From an uncultured Gemmatimonadota bacterium (GTDB lineage Bacteria; Gemmatimonadota; Gemmatimonadetes; Gemmatimonadales; GWC2-71-9): 12,137 nucleotides of DNA. Below are positions 6,895-12,137 of this stretch, piece by piece (within the stretch, counting starts at the first letter, position 1; every line of letters begins with the position of its first letter). The translations under genes were made by a program, and so were the position numbers. The stretch lies in NCBI GenBank assembly GCA_946479825.1, contig CAMLHU010000037.1, positions 1 to 12,137 on the forward strand. Reading direction: 5' to 3'. The notes beneath the pieces are model-generated. The model worked only from the letters and a program-made list of their open reading frames with translations, was not told the DNA's origin and made no database searches.

Positions 6895-7817
6895 CGGTCG
6901 CCGCCGCGGCCGGCCCCCGACATCGCTGGGCCCGGGCGCTCTTCGGGCCGGCCGCCCCGTACGTGCTCCATCTCCGCCCGATGGAATGGCCGATCATGGC
7001 CGCGCACACCGCCCTCGGCTACGTCCTCGCCGTCGGCCTCGGCGGCGCCGGGGCGGGGGACTCCCTCGCCGCCGCAGCGACCGGCCTCCTGCTCTGGGTC
7101 GTGTGCCTCAACGGCGGCACGCTCGCGATCAATTCCGCCTTCGACAACGACGAGGGCGACATCGCCTACCTGCGCGAGCCGCCGCGACCGCCGCGGCACC
7201 TGTTCGCGTGGGGCCTCGGCCTGATGCTCCTGGGCCAGGCGCTGGCGTTCACCCTCCCGGTCGCGTTCCGGTGGGCGTACCTGCTCTGCCTGGCGATGTC
7301 GGTGCTCTACTCGGTGCCGCCCGCGCGCCTCAAGGCCGTCGCCGGCGCCGACTGGGTCATCAATATGTGGGGCTTCGGCACCCTGACCCCGTTCGCCGGC
7401 TGGGCCGCGACCGGGCGACCGCTCGACCGGGCCGGGATGCTGGTGCTCCTCGGTTTCTGTCCGCTGTTCGGGGCGCTCTACCCGCTGACCCAGATCTACC
7501 AGGTGGACGAGGACCGCGCCCGCGGCGACCGCACGCTGGTCCTGCGCGTCGGCGTGGGCCGCAGCCTGTGGATCGCCGTCGGGGCGACGCTCGTCGCGTT
7601 CGTTCTCTTCGCGTGGTCGCTCGCCACCGGGGGCCGGGCCGGCGGCTGGCGGCTCGGGGCCCTCGCCGTCGCACTCGCCGCCTGGCTCGGCGTACTCGTT
7701 CCGTGGGCCGTGCGCCACGCCACGATGGACGCGCGGCGCCACCAGCGGGGGATGTACCTCGCCCTCGGCGCGTGGGCCGTGACCGACCTGGTCGTGGCGC
7801 TGGCCTGGGCGAGCTGA
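6891..7817 (+). CDS. UbiA-family prenyltransferase, substrate unknown
   Basis: Membrane protein of 308 residues with about eight or nine helices and both Asp-rich motifs of the UbiA superfamily, which attach isoprenyl chains to aromatic or other acceptors using Mg2+. The first motif is NSAFDNDEGD (81-90), a variant of NDxxDxxxD. The second is YQVDEDRARGDRT (203-215). The family-type YSVPPARLK (140-148) lies between them. The GTG at 6891 overlaps the coaX stop (GTGA); the next Met, residue 31, would remove sequence just before the first helix. No neighbour points to ubiquinone, menaquinone, haem O, chlorophyll or archaeal-type ether lipids, so the acceptor cannot be named. The variant first motif and the following YLREPPRPP suggest a subgroup distinct from classical UbiA and MenA. 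Confidence 0.88.
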   Translation: MTVAAAAGPRHRWARALFGPAAPYVLHLRPMEWPIMAAHTALGYVLAVGLGGAGAGDSLAAAATGLLLWVVCLNGGTLAINSAFDNDEGDIAYLREPPRPPRHLFAWGLGLMLLGQALAFTLPVAFRWAYLLCLAMSVLYSVPPARLKAVAGADWVINMWGFGTLTPFAGWAATGRPLDRAGMLVLLGFCPLFGALYPLTQIYQVDEDRARGDRTLVLRVGVGRSLWIAVGATLVAFVLFAWSLATGGRAGGWRLGALAVALAAWLGVLVPWAVRHATMDARRHQRGMYLALGAWAVTDLVVALAWAS

Positions 7818-7831
7818 GCGGCCGCGGCCGC
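7818..7831. repeat. 14-bp GC-only palindrome after the prenyltransferase
   Basis: GCGGCCGCGGCCGC is a perfect inverted repeat directly after the stop codon. In RNA it could fold as a 5-bp stem with a CGCG tetraloop. No T-tract follows, so it is at best a weak or factor-dependent terminator element. Confidence 0.35.
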
Positions 7832-7858
7832 GACCCAGTACCCCGCGCGCGCCGACAT

Positions 7859-7867
7859 TGCTATACT
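7859..7867 (+). promoter_or_regulatory. Extended -10 promoter for the envelope cluster
   Basis: TGCTATACT matches an extended -10 element (TGn followed by TATACT at 7862-7867), in an 82-bp gap between two operons. No good -35 is visible, as expected for extended -10 promoters. Transcription would begin near 7874, giving a leader of about 25 bases that contains the GGAG ribosome site (7891-7894) of the next gene. Confidence 0.6.
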
Positions 7868-7899
7868 AATCCGCGGTACCCACCAGATCCGGAGCAGTC

Positions 7900-8529
7900 A
7901 TGAACGCGGCGGCCCAGGCCACCACGGCCAGCGATTACACCGAAGTGCCGTTCATCGTCCGTTCGTCGGTCAAGCTCGGCGTCTTCGAGGCGATCGTCGT
8001 CCTCCTCTTCTCGCTCGCCTCGCGCTTCACCGACGGCGCGCTGATGACCGGGCTCGAGACCCTGATCCTGCTGGTCGGCCTCGCCGGCGTCGTGCTCCTC
8101 CCGGGGACCTGGACCCGGCCGCGGACCATCGAGGGGATCGCCGGCGCGGCCGGGATCGGCCTCGGCGCCACGGTGATCTACCTCCTGCTCGACGTCTCGA
8201 TCCTCCAGAACATCGGGACCTACACCGACCGCTGGCGCGAGATCGGCGGCGGGTCGAACTGGTGGTGGCACCCCGTCTGGTGGATGCTCGGCACCTATCT
8301 CAGCTGGTTCGGCGCCTTCGCCATGGCCAACCAGACCGTCCGGCGCGGCGCCGCCAGCCCCGCGGTGGTGATGGTGCTCGCCGTGGTCTTCGCGCTCATC
8401 CTCGGCGCCATCGGCAACCTGATCCACTTCCCGGGCGCCGCGTGGACGATGCCGAACTTCGCGGTCGCCTTCATCCCGGGCCTGGCGCTCACCGTGCTCG
8501 TCACCGCCCTCGCACCACGGCGCACCTGA
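7900..8529 (+). CDS. Polytopic membrane protein of unknown function
   Basis: I do not recognise this 209-residue protein. It has about six hydrophobic segments (near 27-43, 50-68, 78-98, 125-143, 153-175 and 186-203) and short loops. A striking Trp-rich patch, NWWWHPVWW, lies at 120-128 at the start of the fourth helix, next to a polar loop (about 104-119) with several charged residues. The ATG at 7900 has GGAG five bases upstream and an extended -10 promoter further up, so the start is well supported. It is the first gene of a four-gene cluster, 6 bp before the next gene, which suggests a shared envelope role. Confidence 0.8.
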   Translation: MNAAAQATTASDYTEVPFIVRSSVKLGVFEAIVVLLFSLASRFTDGALMTGLETLILLVGLAGVVLLPGTWTRPRTIEGIAGAAGIGLGATVIYLLLDVSILQNIGTYTDRWREIGGGSNWWWHPVWWMLGTYLSWFGAFAMANQTVRRGAASPAVVMVLAVVFALILGAIGNLIHFPGAAWTMPNFAVAFIPGLALTVLVTALAPRRT

Positions 8530-8535
8530 CGCCGG

Positions 8536-8823
8536 ATGCGGGCGTTCCGGCTCCTCGCACGGGGGCTTGGCTGGCTGCTGACGCCGCTGGTGGCGTCGGC
8601 AGCCTCTTTTTTCGGCGCCGAGCTCGGCACCCTGCTCTCCGAATGGGTCACGAGCCCCACCGCCGGGCTCGTCCTCACCGTGATCTGCGGCGCCGCCACC
8701 GGGTTCGTCGGCACCCACTTCTGGATCCGCTTCCTCCAGCGGCGGCCGCGACTGTCCCACGCCCTCCACGTGGACGAGACCATCCTCGCCGCCATCGACG
8801 CCTCGGCGCGGGAGCCCAATTGA
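8536..8823 (+). CDS. Small membrane protein with two helices, function unknown
   Basis: A 95-residue protein, not recognised. A basic N-terminus (MRAFRLLARG) leads into two likely transmembrane helices (about 9-32 and 41-66), then a positively charged FLQRRPR segment and a soluble tail of about 25 residues. By the positive-inside rule, both ends would be cytoplasmic. It starts 6 bp after the preceding membrane protein, and its TGA overlaps the TTG start of the lipoprotein gene (TTGA), so it sits firmly within the cluster. The coding call rests on position, codon use like its neighbours and plausible membrane topology. Confidence 0.72.
   Translation: MRAFRLLARGLGWLLTPLVASAASFFGAELGTLLSEWVTSPTAGLVLTVICGAATGFVGTHFWIRFLQRRPRLSHALHVDETILAAIDASAREPN
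8810..8814 (+). promoter_or_regulatory. Ribosome binding site deciding a TTG start
   Basis: GGGAG lies five bases before TTG at 8820. It supports the non-standard start of the lipoprotein gene, because the frame has no ATG or GTG nearby that would retain the signal peptide. Confidence 0.55.
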
Positions 8824-9206
8824 CAGGGCGCCTCGGGCTCGCCGCGATCGCGGGCGGCCTGGCCGCCTGCGGACGCCCCGCGCCCTCGACGGCCGCCGCC
8901 ACCAACGCGCCGCGGGTGGCCGCGCCGGCCGACACGCTCCTCTTCCGCACGGCGACGGGCGCTGAGGTGTGGTTCACCTTCGCCCGGCACGACAGCGCCC
9001 CCGGCGGACGCGCCTGCGTCGAACGCACGATCGAGATCCGGCAAGCGGGCACCCGGGTCCCGGTGCCGCTGCTCTACACTGGCGCGCCGCCGGTGCTCCG
9101 CGACGACACCACGCTCGAGGCCGACCTCTGGGCCGCCTGTGCGCCACGGGCGCGGTACCGGGTCGACCTCAGGACCGGGCAACCGATCCCCGAGGCGGGC
9201 CGGTGA
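8820..9206 (+). CDS. Putative lipoprotein of unknown function
   Basis: A 128-residue protein starting at TTG. The N-terminus MTGRLGLAAIAGG then LAAC (14-17) is a good lipoprotein signal peptide: a basic residue, a short hydrophobic core and a lipobox with Cys17 as the acylated residue. Next come a Pro/Ala/Thr-rich linker (about 18-37) and a small soluble domain with alternating beta-type strands (TLLFRTATGAEVWFTF, CVERTIEIRQ, VPVPLLYTG, ARYRVDLRTG). Cys66 and Cys107 could form a disulphide. No family is recognised. The TTG is supported by GGGAG at 8810-8814 and by the TTGA overlap with the gene before. Its own stop overlaps the next gene by GTGA. Confidence 0.75.
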   Translation: MTGRLGLAAIAGGLAACGRPAPSTAAATNAPRVAAPADTLLFRTATGAEVWFTFARHDSAPGGRACVERTIEIRQAGTRVPVPLLYTGAPPVLRDDTTLEADLWAACAPRARYRVDLRTGQPIPEAGR

Positions 9207-10171
9207 ACCTCCGGCCGGTCGGGGGACTGGCGCTCGCCGCGCTCCTGGTGGCGGCGCCGGCCCGCGCGCAGTCGATCTCCGGCGACGCCGGCTACACCGT
9301 CGCCGGCGGCACCCGGCGGATGTGGCGCATCGGCTTCTCCCGTGAGCTCCTCGGCCCCACTCGGCTCCGGATGTACGGCACCCGGATGTGGTCCGCCGGC
9401 GGCGGCTCCGATCTCTACGGGCTCGGTGCCGACCTGACCGTCTTTGAGGGGGGGAGTCCGGGCCCGTACCTCGTCGGCGGGGTGGACGGCGGCCCCGCGC
9501 GGGGCGCGAGCCGAGACTGGTGGAGCGGCTGGTCGCTCGGCGTGGGATACGAGGTCGTGCCGTTCCGGTGGCTCACGCTCCGGGGAGAGAGCCGCTACCG
9601 GGTGCTCAATCCGGGTCACCAGACGGGGATGCAGTTCTCGCTCGGCATCGGCCTCAATTTCGGCGTCGGGCGGGCCCCCGATCAGCCGGCGTACACCGTC
9701 GTGCACCATCGCGACCCGCCGCCCGCGCCGGAGGTGGTGTCGCTCGCCAAGGACCGCGGCTTCAGCGGCGACAAGGCGGCGCTCGTGGCCGACGTCGTCG
9801 CTACCGCCACCGAGGCGATGGGGCGGCCGTACCAGTGGGGCGGGACCGGGCAGAACGGCGACGGCTTCGACTGCTCGGGACTCATCCAGTGGGCGTACGC
9901 GCAGCACGGGATCACGCTGCCCCGGGTGAGCCGCGACCAGGCCAGGCAGGGGATCGCCGTCCCCAAGCGGATCGACGCGCTGGCCCCGGGCGACATCCTG
10001 ACCTTCTCGAACAGCGGCCGGTTCGTGACCCACGTGGCCCTGTACGTGGGCGACGGGAAGATCATTCACAGTGCCAACGGCGGCGTCCAGCTCAGCGTGC
10101 TCAGCCCGGACGATCCCTACGGCCGCTGGTGGTGGAAGCGCTGGGTCGGCGCGCGACGGATCGTGCACTGA
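9203..10171 (+). CDS. Secreted fusion of a barrel-like domain and an NlpC/P60 peptidase
   Basis: A 322-residue protein. The signal peptide is at 1-22 (hydrophobic core, cleavage likely at ARA|QS). Residues 24-155 look like eight amphipathic beta-strands with Gly- and aromatic-rich turns, ending in MQFSLGIGLNFG, as in small outer-membrane barrels of OmpA/OmpW size. A linker (about 156-190) leads to a C-terminal NlpC/P60 (C40) domain with YQWGGTG, the nucleophile in DCSG (Cys224), His277 in VTHVALYVG and His289 in IIHSAN, which together form a complete Cys-His-His set. NlpC/P60 enzymes cleave peptidoglycan stem peptides, typically gamma-D-Glu to diamino-acid bonds. An anchored barrel would place the enzyme in the periplasm. 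The GTG at 9203 overlaps the lipoprotein stop, with GAGG at 9192-9195. A strong hairpin follows the gene. The peptidase call is firm; the barrel call is inference. Confidence 0.87.
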   Translation: MNLRPVGGLALAALLVAAPARAQSISGDAGYTVAGGTRRMWRIGFSRELLGPTRLRMYGTRMWSAGGGSDLYGLGADLTVFEGGSPGPYLVGGVDGGPARGASRDWWSGWSLGVGYEVVPFRWLTLRGESRYRVLNPGHQTGMQFSLGIGLNFGVGRAPDQPAYTVVHHRDPPPAPEVVSLAKDRGFSGDKAALVADVVATATEAMGRPYQWGGTGQNGDGFDCSGLIQWAYAQHGITLPRVSRDQARQGIAVPKRIDALAPGDILTFSNSGRFVTHVALYVGDGKIIHSANGGVQLSVLSPDDPYGRWWWKRWVGARRIVH

Positions 10172-10176
10172 CCGGC

Positions 10177-10222
10177 AAAAAAAGGACGGGCCCCCGGGGC
10201 GGGATCGCTCCGGGGGCCCGTC
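10177..10222 (-). terminator. Strong intrinsic terminator between convergent genes
   Basis: A 13-bp perfect stem (GACGGGCCCCCGG at 10185-10197 pairing with 10210-10222) encloses a 12-base loop. Read on the minus strand, the stem is followed by one base and then seven T (the A-run at 10177-10183), a textbook rho-independent terminator for the minus-strand gene ending at 10240. On the plus strand the hairpin also lies 13 bases after the NlpC/P60 stop but has no T-tract, so it would work less well in that direction. Confidence 0.9.
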
Positions 10223-10239
10223 GTCTTCGGGGAGGGGTG

Positions 10240-11328
10240 TCAGTGCGAGTGATCCATCCCCGGCATCGCCCCCATCCCGGCGCCCTTGTTCGCGCCGTGG
10301 CCCTGCGCGTGATACCCCTTCATCTCGGCGCCGGACGCCAGGTGGCCCAGGTCCTTCTGGAGGAGCGGGTCGTCGGCGACGAGCGCCGGCCACGCCGAGG
10401 AGTCGTCGGGCGTGAAGATGCCGACCATGTGGATCATCGCGCCGTCCAGGATCTTCTCGCCCGTCGTGTTGTCGTAGGTCCCGACCAGGCGGTACTTGTG
10501 GCCCCGCTCGAGCTTGATGCCGTCGCCGCTCACGCCGGGGAGCTTGCGATCCACGGCCGTGATCTCGCCGTTCGGGGCCAGCGTGGTCCGGAGCCGCACG
10601 ACGGTGCGGGGCTTGGCGTCGGTGATGTCCTCCAGGCGCATCCCGGTGCCGAAGTCGTGCATATGGCCGCCGATCCCCAGGATCCGGCCGTCGATCGGCA
10701 TCGTGAAATCGGCGTGGAAGGAGGACTTGCCCGCTGGGAGGTCGAAGGAGACGTCGCGGCCCACCGGATCGACCACGTCCATATAGAGGGGCAGGACCGA
10801 CACCGGCTTCGGCACCTGCGTGGTCGGGGTCCAGGTGAGCACCAGGCGGGCCACGGCGCCCTGCACGTCTTTCCCGCTGCCGTTGTGCCAGACGAGGATG
10901 AGCCCCATCGGCATCCCGGCGCTCACTGGAACGCCCACGGTCTTCGGCAGGGAGATGTCGCCCGTCTCGGTGCCGAGCGCCAGCAGGCGCTCAAAGGCGT
11001 GGTAGAAGAGCTGCCGCCGGCCGAAGTTGATGAGGTTGAGGTGGTGCACCATCCGGGCGTCGATCACCTGGCCGCTGCCGTCGCGGAGCTCGAGGTGCGC
11101 GCCGCGGAGCCAGCCGTCCACCGGCCAGGCGAATCGAAGGACCGGCGCGGCCATATGCTGCATATGCATCATCGGGCCTTCGGCCATCGCCGGGACGTTG
11201 AACGGGCCCGCAGTGAGGATCACCTGGTGCGCCGCGGAATCGACCTTGACGGTGAGCCCGCTGTCGGGAACGGCCGGGGCCTGGGGCAGCTGGGCGAGGA
11301 GCAGGGAAGCGAGGATCGGGGCGAACAT
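10240..11328 (-). CDS. Secreted His/Met-rich protein with copper-monooxygenase-like motifs
   Basis: A 362-residue protein of uncertain function. A short hydrophobic N-terminus (MFAPILASLLLAQLPQA) is probably a signal peptide, though it lacks the usual basic residues; an in-frame stop five codons upstream rules out an extension. The body looks all-beta. Possible metal ligands are a Met/His cluster MMHMQHM (53-59), MVHHLNLINF (93-102, with His95-His96), GGHMHDFGTG (220-229, with His222 and His224), GAMIHM (296-301) and a His/Met/Gly tail ending in GMDHSH (357-362). The HH, HxH and Met order recalls the copper ligands of peptidylglycine/dopamine monooxygenases and the related SURNod19-type domain, so a copper-binding or copper-dependent protein outside the cytoplasm is the best guess. 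No ascorbate-oxidase or CopA motif is seen. It stands alone, with its own promoter-like site and terminator. Confidence 0.72.
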   Translation of the reverse strand: MFAPILASLLLAQLPQAPAVPDSGLTVKVDSAAHQVILTAGPFNVPAMAEGPMMHMQHMAAPVLRFAWPVDGWLRGAHLELRDGSGQVIDARMVHHLNLINFGRRQLFYHAFERLLALGTETGDISLPKTVGVPVSAGMPMGLILVWHNGSGKDVQGAVARLVLTWTPTTQVPKPVSVLPLYMDVVDPVGRDVSFDLPAGKSSFHADFTMPIDGRILGIGGHMHDFGTGMRLEDITDAKPRTVVRLRTTLAPNGEITAVDRKLPGVSGDGIKLERGHKYRLVGTYDNTTGEKILDGAMIHMVGIFTPDDSSAWPALVADDPLLQKDLGHLASGAEMKGYHAQGHGANKGAGMGAMPGMDHSH

Positions 11329-11360
11329 TGGGACGCGCGCTCAAGGCTGAGGGTGATCGC

Positions 11361-11366
11361 AGTTTA
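11361..11366 (-). promoter_or_regulatory. Candidate -10 for the minus-strand His/Met-rich gene
   Basis: On the minus strand, TAAACT lies 32 bases before the ATG at 11328. With a 17-base spacer, the sequence at the -35 position is TTCGAT (11389-11384), a poor match to consensus. The placement in a 122-bp divergent gap makes a promoter here likely even though the boxes are weak. Confidence 0.35.
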
Positions 11367-11429
11367 ATCGCACGGACGGATACATCGAAGTCCCCACCCC
11401 GGTTCCCCGGCAACAGTTTCCGGACTCGC

Positions 11430-11447
11430 CGGCGCTATATTGCGCCG
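11430..11447 (+). promoter_or_regulatory. -10-like TATATT inside an inverted repeat, at a likely leaderless start
   Basis: CGGCGCTATATTGCGCCG consists of 6-bp inverted arms around TATATT (11436-11441). TATATT is a good -10 hexamer, only nine bases before the ATG at 11451, so transcription would begin at or just before the start codon. The symmetrical arms could be an operator covering the promoter, although GC-rich arms are not rare in this genome. No clear -35 is visible. Confidence 0.45.
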
Positions 11448-11450
11448 CCT

Positions 11451-12137
11451 ATGCGTCCCTACCTTCACCGTGCGCTCGCCGTGGCCGGGGCCTTGGTCCT
11501 CGCCGCGCCGGCGCTCCGCGCCCAGAGCCGGATCTTCCCGGCCGTCCCCCGCTACGAGCTCCCGCTCGCGGATCCCCGCGCCTGGGCGTTCGGGGCCCGT
11601 TACGTCCACGTGAGCACGGCCGACGATCGCTTCGGCCCAGGCACGGAAGCCGAGGTGCTCGAGGGGGAGAACTTCCCGCTCATCCTTCTCAAGGGTGGGG
11701 CCCGGCCCATCTCGCTCGGCTTCGGCGCGTCGGTGGTCGCCCATTTCCGGATGGACGACCCCAAGACCTCGCAGATCAGCGACGACTGGCTGGTCGGGCT
11801 GAATGGGCAGTTCGTGCTGTCACCCAAGTGGACGGTGGTGGCGGAGGTGATGCACGAATCAAGCCACCTGGGCGACGAGTACGCGCTCAAGTACGCCGCC
11901 GACTCCGCGTTGCAGAACCGGGTGGACTGGACCCGGATGCAGCTGAACGGGTGGGGGTTCTACACCACCGGGCGATGGCGGATCGGGGCGGGGCTGCACT
12001 ACGTGTACTCGGACGAGCTCCACCTCCCGAAGACCGGGGTCGGGCTGGGGATGGACTACCGGGGACCGGTCTTCCGGGTCCTGGGCCAGCCGACCCAGGT
12101 GGTGGGTGGGGTGTTCACCGAGGGGTGGGGGCAGACC
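11451..12137 (+). CDS. DUF1207 family secreted protein (3' end missing)
   Basis: The frame is open to the window edge with 229 residues visible. The N-terminus MRPYLHRALAVAGALVLAAPALRA|QS is a clear signal peptide. Two blocks recall DUF1207 proteins: ELPLADPRAWAF (36-47), where the family has a P-L-x-ADP-type motif, and HESSHLGDEY (135-144), where the family has the near-invariant SSHLGDE. Alternating strands with aromatic girdles (for example GFGASVVAHFRM and WRIGAGLHYVYSDEL) suggest an outer-membrane barrel. The function of DUF1207 is not known. The ATG at 11451 is chosen because it gives a complete signal peptide; it has no ribosome site, and the -10-like box is only nine bases upstream. 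It is divergent from the His/Met-rich gene. Confidence 0.85.
   Translation, partial: MRPYLHRALAVAGALVLAAPALRAQSRIFPAVPRYELPLADPRAWAFGARYVHVSTADDRFGPGTEAEVLEGENFPLILLKGGARPISLGFGASVVAHFRMDDPKTSQISDDWLVGLNGQFVLSPKWTVVAEVMHESSHLGDEYALKYAADSALQNRVDWTRMQLNGWGFYTTGRWRIGAGLHYVYSDELHLPKTGVGLGMDYRGPVFRVLGQPTQVVGGVFTEGWGQT

Noticed and set aside
8262..8819. Upstream extension of the lipoprotein gene
   Set aside because: It would remove the lipoprotein signal peptide from the N-terminus and overlap two membrane-protein genes; the TTG with GGGAG explains the start.
10185..10222. The hairpin as part of an insertion element or attachment site
   Set aside because: Stem, loop and adjacent T-run (minus strand) are exactly those of an intrinsic terminator between convergent genes; there are no transposase, target duplication or integrase signs.
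9520..11367. A 615-codon plus-strand frame across the terminator and the His/Met-rich gene
   Set aside because: It runs through the NlpC/P60 gene out of frame, through the terminator hairpin, and antisense to the minus-strand gene. Its product is Arg/Gly/His-rich with no domain.
1..12137. tRNA, rRNA or riboswitch genes and phage, transposon or defence genes
   Set aside because: None were recognised on either strand; non-coding gaps are at most about 120 bp and are accounted for by promoters, repeats and the terminator.

Overview
This is a very GC-rich, densely packed, chromosomal-looking stretch with no sign of mobile DNA. It is almost entirely coding and most genes lie on the + strand. The gene set suggests a Gram-negative-type bacterium of the Gemmatimonadota or a close relative. 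That placement is inferred from recall of such genomes (bacillithiol BshA next to UppP, a DUF1207 protein, secreted proteins whose signal peptides end in R-A-Q), not from a search. Most of the window is core housekeeping. The accessory-looking part is the right-hand third.

Layout. (1) 1-3324: the tail of a BatE-like TPR/membrane/SH3 protein, then mutL (mismatch repair) 2 bp later, then miaA (tRNA i6A37 synthesis), which starts at a TTG inside mutL. (2) 3325-3438: a short G-rich gap holding a potential G-quadruplex, an AT-rich promoter-like patch and a 12-bp direct repeat. (3) 3439-7817: a tight run of bshA (first step of bacillithiol synthesis), uppP (undecaprenyl-diphosphate phosphatase), birA (biotin ligase without the repressor domain), coaX (type III pantothenate kinase) and a UbiA-family prenyltransferase. 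Three of its four junctions are GTGA overlaps, so it probably forms one transcript. (4) 7900-10171: a four-gene envelope cluster behind an extended -10 promoter. It encodes a polytopic membrane protein, a small two-helix membrane protein, a lipoprotein that starts at TTG, and a secreted protein joining an OmpA-sized barrel-like domain to an NlpC/P60 peptidase. (5) A strong intrinsic terminator at 10185-10222 separates this from a convergent minus-strand gene for a secreted His/Met-rich protein with copper-monooxygenase-like histidine motifs. (6) A short divergent promoter region then leads to a DUF1207 protein that runs off the right end and may be read from a leaderless mRNA.

How the genes work together. 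Region 3 groups thiol (BshA), lipid-carrier (UppP), biotin and coenzyme A metabolism with one membrane prenyltransferase of unknown substrate. Region 4 looks like an uncharacterised cell-envelope module in which the lipoprotein and the barrel/peptidase fusion are translationally coupled. I see no defence system, CRISPR array, integrase, transposase, tRNA or rRNA. The best leads for something undescribed are the barrel-NlpC/P60 fusion with its operon, the candidate copper protein, and the repeated Ala-Gln signal-peptidase sites.
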